Positions 26,938-36,901 of a stretch of DNA of 64,000 nt are shown here, piece after piece (positions within the stretch are counted from its first letter, which is position 1; every line of letters begins with the position of its first letter). Under the pieces are notes generated by a model, which saw only the letters and a list, made by a program, of their open reading frames with translations, searched no databases and was not told the DNA's origin. The stretch lies in contig CAVRHR010000007.1 of the NCBI GenBank assembly GCA_963721005.1, positions 434,001-498,000 of the forward strand, read 5' to 3'. This DNA comes from VAZQ01 sp963721005. Its GTDB lineage: Bacteria > Pseudomonadota > Alphaproteobacteria > Rhizobiales > Xanthobacteraceae. Position numbers and translations under genes: made by a program.

Positions 26938-27168
26938 TCAATTGGGCTTGATGAGCTTTGGAGCGGGGCCGGTGAAGTCAACCCGATACTCCGAATGGAG
27001 TTTGTGGATTGATTCTGGCGCCACAAGTTCATCGGGAACATCAATTTCGTGCTCATGGCCGCCTTCCACATCGATCCGAACCTTAGAAGGAGCATCCTTC
27101 CCTCCTGATGTGGGACGGAAAGTCGCAAGAATCTTGCCCGACCGATCGGCGTAAACCTTCAGTTTCAT
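26938..27168 (-). CDS. Small hypothetical protein
   Basis: A 76-residue soluble protein (MKLKVYADRSGKILATFRP, KVRIDVEGGHEHEIDVPDEL, YRVDFTGPAPKLIKP) with a compositional look of a real beta-rich domain. A good ribosome site (GGGGAG) lies 8 bases before the ATG. No family recognised. Confidence 0.6.
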   Translation of the reverse strand: MKLKVYADRSGKILATFRPTSGGKDAPSKVRIDVEGGHEHEIDVPDELVAPESIHKLHSEYRVDFTGPAPKLIKPN

Positions 27169-27371
27169 TTACAACTCCCCAAATCAAAATATTCGAAACA
27201 CCAGAACCAAAATTATTGCCGCGATCACGCTGCTGTCCCGATTTCTCCGAATCCAATGATCGTAAAATTCGAATCACCGGGACCATCGTTCGTCATGTCG
27301 AAGAAATATGTCACACTTAACCCGTCAGTGTTCCGTATCGCGCCGTAAGCGGTAACCCTAAGAGTGTTGGC

Positions 27372-27518
27372 TTAAATCGGAGGTCCGATGTTGCTGATGA
27401 GCTGCAAGGGTTCTGCATACTGAACCCCATGATCGTCTCCCCACCAGTAAAAAATCTTCCGGACGCACCCGCACTCAGAGTAAAGCTGCCCGCACTCCAT
27501 GCCATCTGCGCGCCTCAT
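27372..27518 (-). CDS. Very small Cys-containing protein (tentative)
   Basis: A 48-codon frame starting MRRADGMECGQLYSECGCVR with four Cys in 15 residues, then KIFYWWGDDHGVQYAEP. AAAGG lies about 13 bases before the ATG. Might be a real small protein or chance. The rest of 27169-27855 shows nothing else that I can support. Confidence 0.3.
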   Translation of the reverse strand: MRRADGMECGQLYSECGCVRKIFYWWGDDHGVQYAEPLQLISNIGPPI

Positions 27519-27855
27519 CGACAGTGTGCCTTTTCGAGTATAGGTTGAGTTATGGTCAAGGCGCAAGGGCTGCTGGCCACCGCGGGAGCTCGGAGCCGTC
27601 AACAAATCTCATGCCGTCGCAATCGCGCTGCGAAGGAGCATTATCAACGTGCGGCTTCCTGCAATCGCGGAAGCGGCACGTTCCGGACGAGATTGAACTC
27701 AACCGACAGACGTGGAACTGTGTCGCGCACATCGATCCCTTCGGCGAAATTGCTGCGTTGCAGCGATGCACCCTTCTGGCCCGAAGCGGCGGTGTCGGCA
27801 CTCTCCAACCATTTCCGCTATTGAAGGTAGACCGGCCGTGCTTGCCTGGTGCCGT

Positions 27856-28777
27856 CTATGGCTTTCTGCCGGCGATGAGATAGCCGATACCGCCTCCCGA
27901 GTCGGCGTATGCCCGGTTAGCGATCGCTTTGTCGAACTTGTCCCTGCCGCCAATGGCGACCGACCACAGCACATCGAACTCAGCGTCTCGACCACCGCCC
28001 GCGAGGAAATATCGATGCGTGTCCTCGCGGCTCCAAATCCAAAAGTCGCGATGCTTGCGGTCCGCGCGCTCTTCGAGCTCGGCGCGCTGTTCGGGGCTGT
28101 CGTAGGGCGGTAAGAAGACGTGCACCTTGTCGTTCAGATAGACGCTGACATTGATGAGGTTACGTTCGGCGAAGAGGCCAGGGACGAGGTCCCCGATTGA
28201 ATTGTTGCCCTCGCCCAGGGCGACCTTGCCGCGCTCACAGATGAGTTGGAGCCGCACGCGAACCATAATCTCGTCCACCGGATCGTGGAAACTTAGCGAG
28301 TCAAAGGTGAGGCTGCTTGCAATATTGTTGGGTTCGGCCGCGAGAATGAGCCCGCCTGGGCGTGCAACACGGACCATCTCGTCTACAGCAGCGCCGGGAT
28401 CTGGTGTGTGGATCAAGACGGTTTGGCAGGTCACGAGGTCGAAGCTCGCATCGGCGAACGGTAGCTCCTCGGCGACGGAGACCCGATAGCTGAAGCGGTC
28501 CGCAAGCCCATGAGCAGTCGCACGCGCGGCAGCCTTTTCGACCCAAAGCGGATCGCGATCAACGCCTTGCACGCGCGCTCCGCTCGGCAACACATTCGCG
28601 AGCAGCTGACCCCAATGGCCGACCCCACACCCCACATCGAGTACATCTCGCACGCGATCGAACGAAAGTCTTTTGCCCATCAGCTCAAGAAAGTCGAAAT
28701 TCCACCAATAACCGCGCGTATCACCGAAATACTCGGCCGAGTGGGAATTCTAGGGTGCGAAATTCGTTGGCCATCAT
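27856..28777 (-). pseudogene. SAM-dependent methyltransferase, frameshifted near its start
   Basis: The main frame (27856-28680 and upstream) has the class I methyltransferase motif VLDVGCGVGHWGQLLA (motif I), VQGVDRDPLW, LPFADASFDLVTCQTVLIH and ARPGGLILAAEP. Upstream of the ATG at 28680 the same frame reads SAEYFGDTRGYWWNFDFLEL, clearly part of the protein, back to a stop at 28746. The natural start MMANEFRTLEFP (ATG 28777) lies in another frame; one missing base near 28743 separates them. So either a one-base deletion has broken the gene, or an error is present. Substrate unknown. Confidence 0.75.
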
Positions 28778-29099
28778 GGCTTCCGCTCAGTAACGGGACA
28801 AGTGTAGCGAAGCGCTGTGACGCGCGCGACCTTATCCTGCTAATCCAACCAGCCTTCGGGTTGAATTGTAGCGATTGAATGGGGCGCCTCCCGACTTGAT
28901 GACCGCTCCTGGCCCGCAGCGGCGGTTCGCCGCAGCGCAGGACAGCGCCCGCAATGGACAAGCGGACGGTCGGCGGACGCGGCCCGAAACACCGCTCTTG
29001 ACCCGATGCAGATCTCGGACTCTGGATTGGGACAGCGACGGCCGCTGCCCCGATTGTCGACTTCCGTTCGCACTGTAGAACTTGTCAGTTCTTATGCAC
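28778..29099. other. Intergenic stretch
   Basis: No gene supported; short open frames here lack family character. Confidence 0.35.
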
Positions 29100-29669
29100 C
29101 ATGGCCTGAGATTGGCGCCTTGATCGATCGCCTCGAAGTCTGCGACCCCATCGTATTCGATCTCGATCCGGGCGAGGGCGTCGCCTGGTCCGCCATGGGC
29201 GGCGGCGCGCGACGTGCGCGAACGGCTCGGGGCGCTGAAGCTTGAAAGCTTCGTCAAGCTCTCCGGCGGCAAGGGCCTGCACGTGGTGCTGCCGATCGAC
29301 GGCACCGATTGGGACAGCGCCAAGAATTTTGCGCAGGCGCTTGCGCTGGCGATGTTGGCCGACGCGCCGGACCGCTACCTCGCCAAGATCACCAAGTCGC
29401 TACGCAAGGGGAAAATCTTCGTCGACTATCTGCGCAACTCGCTGGAGCAGACTTCGGTCGCCGCCTACTCGACCCGGGCGCGCGCGGGTGCCCCGGTCTC
29501 GGTCCCGGTCGCCTGGCCGGAGCTCGGCCGCACCACCTCGGCCAACCAGTACACGGTGCTCGATTTGACGAAGCGGCTCGGTCGGCTGAAACAGGACCCG
29601 TGGAAGGAAATCGGGCGGGTGCGGCAGGCGCTACCGGAGGCGGCGCAGATAAGAAGCCTCTCGGCGTAG
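29100..29669 (+). pseudogene. ligD: Fragment of DNA ligase D (polymerase domain)
   Basis: Two frames joined near 29200 encode LIDRLEVCDPIVFDLDPGEG and then VRERLGALKLESFVKLSGGK, GLHVVLPIDGTDWDSAKNF, KGKIFVDYLRNSLEQTSVAA, and end TKRLGRLKQDPWKEIGRVRQ. This is the C-terminal half of the LigD primase/polymerase domain used in NHEJ repair. The ligase and nuclease domains are missing on both sides, and one base shift breaks the frame at about 29200. The conserved tail ends naturally at 29669, so the 5' part was lost. Confidence 0.85.
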
Positions 29670-29671
29670 GG

Positions 29672-29730
29672 TGGGTAAAATTGCCCGGCACTGACGTCAG
29701 AGGTTCTTGGCGTCGCGCAATTTTGCCCAC
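29672..29730. repeat. Intergenic inverted repeat (GTGGGYAAAATTGC arms)
   Basis: The arm GTGGGTAAAATTGC at 29672-29685 is mirrored by GCAATTTTGCCCAC at 29717-29730 with one mismatch. A further GCGTGGGCAACGC copy follows near 29755. This matches the style of the GTAGGGTGGGCAAAG repeats frequent in Bradyrhizobium. The following part to 30228 shows no gene. Confidence 0.65.
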
Positions 29731-30228
29731 GCGATTACATCGCGGATGAGGCCGCGTGGGCAACGCGCAAACCCTAGTTCAAACCTTATTTTACGGGTTG
29801 TTTTCAGCCCGGATTGTTGGTGTGGGTCAGAGAAGGTTGCCACCCTTCAATTGGCAATCTGCACAGTGGTCGATGACAGTTCCAATCGCCCGATTCCTAT
29901 TTCAACGAGTCGCGACGGCACCAACGCTCCGATCTTTGTCGATCTGGACAGCACCCTGCCGGACGCATCCGGTCACATAAATTGTAGCCTCTACTACTGC
30001 GGGGATTGGGGCATCAGGAGCAGAGAATCTGATCGCGCGGAACTGACTTCGTTCCAGACATTGCTCCGAAGGTTCCTAGAGTCCGGATAAGACCGACCCC
30101 ATGCGGACCTTATTGGCTTGGTCTAGCCACCCTTTTTGGTAGCTCGCGCAGTTGGTAAACTTCGAGTAAAGACTAGCACACACGCCGAAATTAATTGAAT
30201 CAATCTACCGGCGCATGGAGAAACACAC

Positions 30229-31041
30229 ATGAAGCGGCTTTTGTTGGCTGTCATCGTTGCGATGGCGGCGAGCGTACCTGCATGGGCTCAATCATCGACG
30301 ACGACGGGGATGGGCGTCGGCGTTGCCAGATCGACATCGAGGTCGCAGGCGATCTCGGGGCAGGGCGGCACGGGGGTCGGCGTCGGGGGCAACCCTTCGG
30401 CGACTATCACCAGCAACAGCACCGTGCCGGCCGACCAGACGGTCAAGAACGTGCCGAGCGTTTTCGCACCGGGCTTGGCCGCGGCCGGGCTCGAAACCTG
30501 CCTCGGGTCGGTTTCCGGCGGCGGCGCGTTTGTCGGGACCGGATTCAGCTTCGGCACCACGATCCCTGATCCCGGCTGCGCGGCGCGGCTCGATGCGCGG
30601 ACGCTGTGGAGCATGGGCCTGAAGAAGGCCGCGGTGGCGCGGCTTTGCCTTAACGGCGACATCTACCGCGCGATGCCGGAGGTTTGCGACAAGTACCTGC
30701 CGCCGCCCGCGCCGGGCTATCGCACCCCGCCGCCGATAGCGTCCTACTTCGCTCAATTCGCCCAAGTCGTCTTCCCCACCCGCTACGCGCAGGCGGAAGC
30801 CTCCGAGGAACAGTCCTACACCGGCGGCGACATTTGGCTGGTGGAAGGGGCGACCGGCAAGAACCGTCTTTGCAACGACTACGATGTGACCCAGCAGAGC
30901 TGCCGTGTCTGGGCTCACACCGTCCACCATTCGGCACCGAAGAAGAAGGCGACGGCGAATGGTGAAACCTCTCACACGGCGGCATTACCCGCCCCGGCAC
31001 TCGCCGTGGCGGAAACCGAAAAGAAGGAAGAGTCAAAATGA
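30229..31041 (+). CDS. Secreted protein with Gly/Thr-rich N-terminal half
   Basis: A 270-residue exported protein: signal peptide to AWAQ (residue 21), a low-complexity Gly/Ser/Thr region (TGMGVGVARSTSRSQ, GGTGVGVGGNP) to about residue 85, then a domain with scattered Cys (GLETCLGS, DPGCAARLD, RLCLNGDIYRAMPEVCDKYL) and a Lys-rich end (SAPKKKATANG). Its TGA overlaps the next gene's ATG (ATGA). No family recognised; the two products probably act together outside the cytoplasm. Confidence 0.65.
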   Translation: MKRLLLAVIVAMAASVPAWAQSSTTTGMGVGVARSTSRSQAISGQGGTGVGVGGNPSATITSNSTVPADQTVKNVPSVFAPGLAAAGLETCLGSVSGGGAFVGTGFSFGTTIPDPGCAARLDARTLWSMGLKKAAVARLCLNGDIYRAMPEVCDKYLPPPAPGYRTPPPIASYFAQFAQVVFPTRYAQAEASEEQSYTGGDIWLVEGATGKNRLCNDYDVTQQSCRVWAHTVHHSAPKKKATANGETSHTAALPAPALAVAETEKKEESK

Positions 31042-31406
31042 AGAAGCTGTTAATGAGTGTTGCGTTCATCGCTCTGGTGGGAAGCATTCTGCCGGCTGAC
31101 GCCGCCTCGACGCTTGCCATCGGTGGAGGCCTCAACCTCGGTCACGTTCAGACCACGACCGGGGCGGCCTCGTTCGGCACGGCGGCGGCGGGTTCGCTCG
31201 CCAACGGGACCACCACCAACATCGGTGCTGGTTTCGCGGCGGCCTCCCCGGTCGGCGGCATCTCGACCGGCCTCGGAGCGTCTGTGGGTCAGAGCAACGC
31301 GGTGAGCGGCGCGGCCTCGATCGGCAACGGCGCGGCCATCACCAGCGGCGTCTCCAACAACATCGGTGTCGGTGTCGGCGGAGGCTTCACCAACGTGCTG
31401 CCCTGA
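31038..31406 (+). CDS. Secreted Gly/Ala-rich repeat protein, operon partner
   Basis: A 122-residue exported protein with signal peptide ending at ADAA (residue 23). The mature part is almost only Gly, Ala, Ser, Asn and Thr in hydrophobic-polar alternation (NIGAGFAAASPVGGISTGLG, NNIGVGVGGGF), like proteins that form beta-structured or amyloid-like surface material. Four-base overlap with the upstream gene. A 13-bp hairpin follows 10 bases after the stop. Confidence 0.6.
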   Translation: MKKLLMSVAFIALVGSILPADAASTLAIGGGLNLGHVQTTTGAASFGTAAAGSLANGTTTNIGAGFAAASPVGGISTGLGASVGQSNAVSGAASIGNGAAITSGVSNNIGVGVGGGFTNVLP

Positions 31407-31415
31407 CGTAGACGA

Positions 31416-31453
31416 CAGCAGCATGGTGGCAAATCTTCGTCACCATGCTGCTG
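31416..31453 (+). terminator. Hairpin after the secreted pair
   Basis: Perfect 13-bp stem CAGCAGCATGGTG / CACCATGCTGCTG with a 12-base loop, 10 bases after the stop of the second secreted gene. No T-run follows, so it may be an mRNA-stabilising or Rho-assisted end and not a classic intrinsic terminator. Confidence 0.55.
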
Positions 31454-31562
31454 ATCGGGTGGGGGTGCGATGTTAGATCTGGTGGAGATGCGAAGGGAAA
31501 GAGACACTGCTGTTACCAGAGGCGCGGCGCTTGGTTCGGATACAGCGCGAGATCGCGCATGA

Positions 31563-31781
31563 ACGGCGCTCTGGGTTTCATACAGATCGCCCTATGTTCG
31601 GTCCTTCGACAACAATCGGCGGGATTACTTTCAACTCATCCACGGTTCTTCTGCCTCCGTTAAGCCTTTAGAATGCGGCGGCAACAAGCCTCATGTGCAA
31701 TGGAGCACGGAAGAAGGCATCACCGTCACCTGCCCTCGATGCCTTCGAATGGTAGAGTATTACACCCGAACCGGCAGATAG
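31563..31781 (+). pseudogene. Remnant encoding a CPRC zinc-knuckle-like end
   Basis: One frame without a usable start reads RRDYFQLIHGSSASVKPLEC and ends TVTCPRCLRMVEYYTRTGR. The quality of the sequence and the C-x-x-C motif suggest the C-terminal end of a real small protein whose start is lost (stop at 31560). The region 31782-32015 shows nothing further. Confidence 0.4.
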
Positions 31782-32015
31782 ATGCAGATCGGTATTGTTG
31801 CTATACAGACATGGCATTCGCCATCGGTCGACGTTCGCAGTTGCGACCGGGAGAATATCGTGCCATTTCCACCCTGACCGAGAGCGACGATCTCATCACA
31901 GCAAACCGGATGACAGTGGTTCTCGGCGCAGCATCTTGAACTGGACCCTATCGACCTGGCGGGAAACCGCCGTATACGGACTTATCACACAAGAAGAAGA
32001 ACCAAGGGGAACAGC

Positions 32016-32205
32016 ATGAAAATCCTTCTGACTGCGGAATGTTCCGGAAGTGCTGAAATTCGAATGGTTGAAGCGCGTCCGCGAATTCGATGTTGCTCAT
32101 CCCGGCTGTCTCTTTCAGATCGTCGGTGACACCGCTCGGTCAACCGATGAGATCATCGAAATGATGCATGCCGCCGGGTTTGGCGTCGTCAAGAAATTAT
32201 CTTGA
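32016..32205 (+). pseudogene. Small hypothetical protein with probable frameshift
   Basis: AAGGGGA and ATG 32016 open MKILLTA; after about 7 codons the next frame reads NVPEVLKFEWLKRVREFDVA and ends in DEIIEMMHAAGFGVVKKLS with a stop at 32205. Joined by one base shift near 32037 they give a credible 62-residue protein. No family recognised. Confidence 0.4.
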
Positions 32206-32281
32206 GCATGATCGCTAACCGGCGCCGCAATCAGGGCTCCTGGTCCGAGAGACCCGATACCCGTGACGAGGGGTAACCCAT

Positions 32282-32946
32282 ATGTTTGATACCGTCAACG
32301 AGGCGGCGATTGCGCCGGAGCGCAAGGCCGAGAACGGCTCAGGCGGCCGACAGATGACCTTGGGCGAGATGCAGAAGAGCGAGCTCGAAGCGCAACGGCG
32401 TGCGGTGGTCGAGCGGATGCGTCAGCGGCACTCGACCGCGGAGCCATCCGATCCGTCGCAGATCGCGCTGGAATGGGCGAAGCTTTTCGCCAGTCTGACC
32501 GCATACACGAAGAGACCCCGCCGTTTGGCACTACGCCAAGTCGGTGGGGTCAGTTCATCGACGATTTCAACGCCTTCATCGAGGTCGATGGCGACGACTG
32601 GGCGAAAGCCGCCGCAGCGGCGGGCTGGACGACGGCGGACGTCCTCGCGCTCGTGTGGTGTGTCGCCGGCGGCCGGATCGTCGAGGTAGACGAGGCCTCG
32701 GCGGTAATCGAGGACCCCGATGGCGCGCGGCGTGTCTTCCTTGCCGGCCGGTGGCGGGAAACAGGAATAACGACGATGCCAGGAGGGACCTCAATGAACC
32801 AGCCCGACGACGCTAAGAGCGCAATTGTTCGCGTTGGAGACGGCAGCCCTATTGCGCCGCGAAGATTCGGGTGCAGGATCATCAGGTCGCTAAACTGGAC
32901 GGCGTTCAGATTATTCCGGGAATGCCAACTCAAGTATTCATCATGA
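32282..32946 (+). pseudogene. Accessory gene of unknown function, frameshifted
   Basis: The first frame (from ATG 32282) gives a charged N-terminus (MTLGEMQKSELEAQRRAVVE) up to ALEWAKLFASLT. One base shift near 32500 continues with IHEETPPFGTTPSRWGQFID, DDWAKAAAAAGWTTADVLAL and SAVIEDPDGARRVFLAGRW. The second part resembles small proteins of rhizobial integrative elements that carry a RWxQ-x-DD motif. Together they would form one protein of about 150-220 residues. Function unknown. Confidence 0.45.
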
Positions 32947-33071
32947 CCGGTCGCCGCACCGTTGCTCCTTACGCCCTCAGCCCCCTTATCGATAGTTTCA
33001 GCGGTGCGTTCCGTGAAAATTGAGCCGCCGCGAGAGGTCAGGCCCGCAAGGTATTGTCCCGCAAGGTAGCG

Positions 33072-33860
33072 TCACGAGGACGAAACGAGGCGCGTGCGGG
33101 CATCGCCGTTACTGTGCGACAATCGTCCACTGCAGCGAAGGACCGCCTCGGTTCGATTCCGCGCGGAACACTTCCGCATGATATGCTGAATGTGCATTTT
33201 GACGGTATTTTCCGAGAGGTTGAGCTTGGAGGCAATTAGCTTGTTAGGAAGACCAAGCTCCAGCGCGGCAAGAACGTGTTTCTCTCGGGGTGTAAGGCCA
33301 GCCATGATAGAGGTCATGTCTCTCACGGTGCCGTTAACCTCGTAGTTACAAGCGGGCGCAAGAGAGCCGGCGCATGTGTTTAACATTGCCACAAAGCTCG
33401 AAGCTTCATTTGTTTCGGCGTCAATCGATAGTGGTCGGTAGACACCACCTGCAAGAACAAGCCGCAGACCAGCAATCGCTACCTCCACCGGGATCGAGGT
33501 CGGAAAAAAACCGCGAGCGCCACGCCAAATCGCCGCAGATACCGTGGCTTCGTCGTTTCGATAGGACAAGAGCGCAACAGGTGCCGACGAAAACGATCTT
33601 GTGAGATTCGCCAGATCATTTTCGACGCATGGATCATGGATGGGTTTGTCCCCGATATCGAGCACGACCAAGCAGACATCTCTCGCTAATGCACGGTCCA
33701 GATCATCCGTCGTAGCCATTTCGACGATTTCGAATCCAGCAAGCTCCTTCTTGAGGATGCTGAGGATGCAAGTGCGCGCCAGGAGGTGACGTTCAATGAT
33801 CACAATCACCGACGACTTGAGCGTTCCGTCGCGCTCCGCAGGATTGGCCAAATTGTCCAT
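33072..33860 (-). CDS. LuxR-family regulator with degenerate receiver
   Basis: A 262-residue protein with NarL/FixJ-like layout. The N-terminal domain has a receiver shape (SSVIVIIERHLLARTCIL, then DVCLVVLDIGD) but the usual acidic pair at the start of a receiver is replaced by Glu-Arg-His, so phosphorylation may not occur in the usual way. The C-terminal LuxR helix-turn-helix is intact (GLTPREKHVLAALELGLPNK, LSENTVKMHIQHIMRKCSAR). It is alone; no kinase gene adjoins. It probably controls accessory genes around it, which is inference. Confidence 0.8.
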   Translation of the reverse strand: MDNLANPAERDGTLKSSVIVIIERHLLARTCILSILKKELAGFEIVEMATTDDLDRALARDVCLVVLDIGDKPIHDPCVENDLANLTRSFSSAPVALLSYRNDEATVSAAIWRGARGFFPTSIPVEVAIAGLRLVLAGGVYRPLSIDAETNEASSFVAMLNTCAGSLAPACNYEVNGTVRDMTSIMAGLTPREKHVLAALELGLPNKLIASKLNLSENTVKMHIQHIMRKCSARNRTEAVLRCSGRLSHSNGDARTRLVSSS

Positions 33861-34717
33861 CAGGCCTCCAGCCTCAGAGACGGGTTGAGCCGCACAGCTA
33901 GAGCAAGTCGCTCCGCTAGAGCGATTTCATCAAAGTAGCCCGATCAAATTAAAGATGTGTTTTGCTTTTCATCTACCTGCATGATTTAACGGCCAACGTT
34001 CCGGTATCATGTGGCGGCGGTGGGTAATATACGGTGGTGCTAGGTATGATGCGGTGGTCCAATGCTGGGCCACGACAACGTCTTTTTATTTCACGATTCC
34101 ACGTGGGCCAAAGCCGAATAGGATCAAAGCCCGGTATCATCCCCGAACGAGCTTCGAATTGATATGAAGATCCGCGCCACGGAACGCAGCTACGTCCCAA
34201 ATTTTCAGGGCCCGTCCCAAAAATGGTGAACGGGGCGAATAATTCGCCTGCAACTACATTCCCTTAGACCGCCGGTCGCCCCAATAATGTTACAGGATTA
34301 CGCTGACGGAATAAGGTCTCGTCGAGGGCCCTGGCCGTGTTGGCCTCTCGGGCGTTGTGGTCCAACGATGACTTCCTGCGCACAGATGACCCACGACGAA
34401 GCTGCGCTCGGTGCCGCCCATCGCATAGATGACCCACCCGGGTTCGCATAGTTGATCCAATGGCGCCGCGAGGGAAAGTCACGGTGGCTGCGGTCGGGGC
34501 CGGCGTCGTCTCATCGGCGCCTTCACCGCAGCCCGCCACTCAGACATCAGCGCAAATGCGCCAACGGTGCCCCATCGCCGCGCCACGAATAATATGAGCA
34601 CGACGTGGTCGTATTAAAATCGGTTACCGGTTCCCTAAAATAGCGGATTTAATTGATAGAGCTCACTTAGCGGTAATGCAAAGACTTTATGTCAAATTGG
34701 TCCCATAGGAGGGGACC
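33861..34717. other. Gene-poor stretch
   Basis: No supported gene over 850 bases; AT-richer than average. A dyad GTGGTCC-N6-GGGCCAC lies at 34053-34072 but stands alone. Confidence 0.4.
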
Positions 34718-34969
34718 GTGGCTATCACAACCACGATAATGACGCTCGGGCGGTCAATCGGTATGGTGGGGTTGATCGTCGCCGCTTCTGGGATGCTGCA
34801 AGTTACTGGGCAGCCTTTGTTTGATGTCGTCGGCGAGGTAGCGCTCAACTTGGCGGCGGTTCAATCCGAGGCAGAGAAGTTTCGCCGGAGGGCAAGCCTG
34901 TTGCGATCAGTCCGTATTCAACAAGAGTTAGCGACTGAGGCACCGCGGGTAACCGCGCCAGCATTTTGA
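34718..34969 (+). CDS. Small hypothetical protein with one hydrophobic segment
   Basis: An 83-residue protein starting with GTG at 34718 after a strong ribosome site (AGGAGGGGA). One hydrophobic stretch (SIGMVGLIVAASGMLQV) is followed by an amphipathic helix (AAVQSEAEKFRRRASLLRS). Likely a membrane-anchored small protein. No family recognised. Confidence 0.5.
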   Translation: MAITTTIMTLGRSIGMVGLIVAASGMLQVTGQPLFDVVGEVALNLAAVQSEAEKFRRRASLLRSVRIQQELATEAPRVTAPAF

Positions 34970-35242
34970 ACATTAGTACTGAATTCATTTTCTGCATAAT
35001 GCCTCGTCCCGAGGCTAGTGGAGCGCTCCCGCCGCTACTGTGGGGGGGCATCGGCGGTCGGGTGATCTCACTGCTGCGCTCTATTTCATCACCTGCGCGA
35101 AGCGCGCCCACAATGCGGCCGAGGCGCGTGGTTCGCCGAGGTCGCTCTGAGCCATCGAATCTTGGCGATCGAGGACGGCCGACGGTTCGCGCGGGAGTTC
35201 ATGATCAGCCACACCTTGCGATCAGCGTGGGGCGTGTCGCAA

Positions 35243-36487
35243 TCAACGGCTCGCAAGAAGCTCAAGCCGACGCGGGGCTTCGGACGAGCCGAACTCCTTG
35301 GCTTTTTCATACCAGCTTCGCGCCTTGCCTACATCCGCGCTGATGCCCCGGAAACCGAGCTTGGCAAGCACGATCGGATCATAGGATGCGCCCATCGCCA
35401 GGGCCGCGGTCGCGTCGCCCGCTTCCGCCGCACGCTGGAATACGAGCCGGGCCGTGACCAGATCGCCAGTCGCAGCAAATTGCTCGCCTTGTTTTATGAG
35501 GCGCTTGATGTCCTCGGGATCGAGCCTGCGGACGGCTTTGCTAGCCTGCGGCGTCTCGCCCTGGGGCGATGCTTCACTTTGGGAAGAGGTCGTTCCCTGA
35601 AGCGACTTTGCGCTCTGCGAAGCCGGGCTCTGAGGCGGCGTTGTGCCCTGGGACAATGCCGCAATCTGGGAGGTCTTCACCTGGGGAATTATCGCGCCCT
35701 GTGACGATATCTCGTTGTCGGGAGATGCCGCAGCAGTGCTGTCCTGCGCTTCATTCGGTCGGACCTGCTGCGGGGCCACCGGCGTTGTAGGTGGCGCAAC
35801 AATTCGCGAATCGAGCAACGCAAGTTGCGGCCCTCGCCCAAACTCCAACTCCAACTCCGAGATTAAGCTTCTCACCGAAAAATACGCGATCAGCACCGCG
35901 ACTGCGCACGAGGTCATGAGCAGCGGCGTAATCAAGTTGTTGCGGTGCCGCTGCATCGAACGTGGAGGCAGCGGACGCTCGGCCACGAGCGAGGGCAGCA
36001 CCCGAAGGTCGTTGATGAATGTCTCACCCGCGCGGGGGACTTTTTCTGCGCGAGCGTTTTCTTCCACAGGCGGAAGTCCCTTCACCGGGGGAAACGGCGT
36101 AGCGCGAGGGAGCCGCTTGTCGGCCCCCTCGCGCTCGCTAGATGATGCAAGCTGGCTAAGAACGGGCGCGCGCTGGGGTGGTGGCTGAGAATTGAAAGCG
36201 TCCGGTGTTTGAACAAGACCTTCGCTTTCCGCAAAACTCTCTCTCTGAACACGAAGCGCAGCCTCAAGCCGGACGACTGCCTCCTCGCTCAAACCAAATG
36301 GCCCCGTAGATAAATTGCTACAGCTGCCTGGGTTTTGACGTTTCGTGCTGCTTTCGGCAGAGCGCCTATCGTTTAATTTTGGCGCAAGGCCTGCCTGAGG
36401 CGGGTCTGCCTTATCATGGCCGATAGAATGCCCCTCCGCGGCAGCAGGCGCATGCACCTGTTTCTGCACCCCAGCCACAAGATCCAT
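35243..36487 (-). CDS. Sel1-repeat-type membrane protein
   Basis: A 414-residue protein. The first 200 residues are disordered and rich in Pro, Ser and Gln; one membrane segment follows (LLMTSCAVAVLIAYFSV); then a low-complexity Ser/Gln/Thr linker with SQG(T/A)-type repeats; the last 75 residues contain Sel1/TPR-like helices (LVTARLVFQRAAEAGDATAA, KARSWYEKAKEFGSSEAPRR). Such proteins are seen near exopolysaccharide or cell-envelope genes in rhizobia. The ATG at 36487 starts the reasonable part; the frame is open further to 36856 with poor sequence. Confidence 0.6.
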   Translation of the reverse strand: MDLVAGVQKQVHAPAAAEGHSIGHDKADPPQAGLAPKLNDRRSAESSTKRQNPGSCSNLSTGPFGLSEEAVVRLEAALRVQRESFAESEGLVQTPDAFNSQPPPQRAPVLSQLASSSEREGADKRLPRATPFPPVKGLPPVEENARAEKVPRAGETFINDLRVLPSLVAERPLPPRSMQRHRNNLITPLLMTSCAVAVLIAYFSVRSLISELELEFGRGPQLALLDSRIVAPPTTPVAPQQVRPNEAQDSTAAASPDNEISSQGAIIPQVKTSQIAALSQGTTPPQSPASQSAKSLQGTTSSQSEASPQGETPQASKAVRRLDPEDIKRLIKQGEQFAATGDLVTARLVFQRAAEAGDATAALAMGASYDPIVLAKLGFRGISADVGKARSWYEKAKEFGSSEAPRRLELLASR

Positions 36488-36901
36488 TGGATTACATCCC
36501 CGATCGGGGTGAACGATAACAATTTGGCCGACCCCCGGGAAGCAAATATGGAGGCCTTTTGAGCCCGGTCCACCGGGTGGTCCGCGTGATCGTTCGGAAC
36601 GCTGCCCGCGATCCATCGGAATCCGCACTCCGGCAAGCGACAGCAGACGCGATGCGATCGGCGCGTTCCCGGCGACGATTGACCGCGCCCCCCTGATGGA
36701 CCGGATGGTCGGGCCCGCCACCTTGCCCTGGTCCGTCGGGGGATTTGAGCGCCCGGGCAGTTCGCATTTCCTCGCTGTCTGCCCAAGCCTTGAGCCAACA
36801 TCGGTACGTGGCTCGGTCAAACGTAATGAGCAGGTTATCCGAACGCGCAGGGCCAAATCACCATCGAGCGCAACATCGAGGCCGGGACTCGGGTCGCACT
36901 A
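36488..36901. other. Intergenic stretch
   Basis: Open in several frames but without protein character or ribosome sites; probably upstream DNA of the Sel1-type gene. Confidence 0.35.

Noticed and set aside
26808..26940. Continuation of the integrase catalytic domain after the early stop
   Set aside because: No frame shows the conserved R-H-R-Y segments.
34053..34072. Dyad GTGGTCC-N6-GGGCCAC
   Set aside because: Single occurrence, different spacing from the 16-bp family and no gene nearby.
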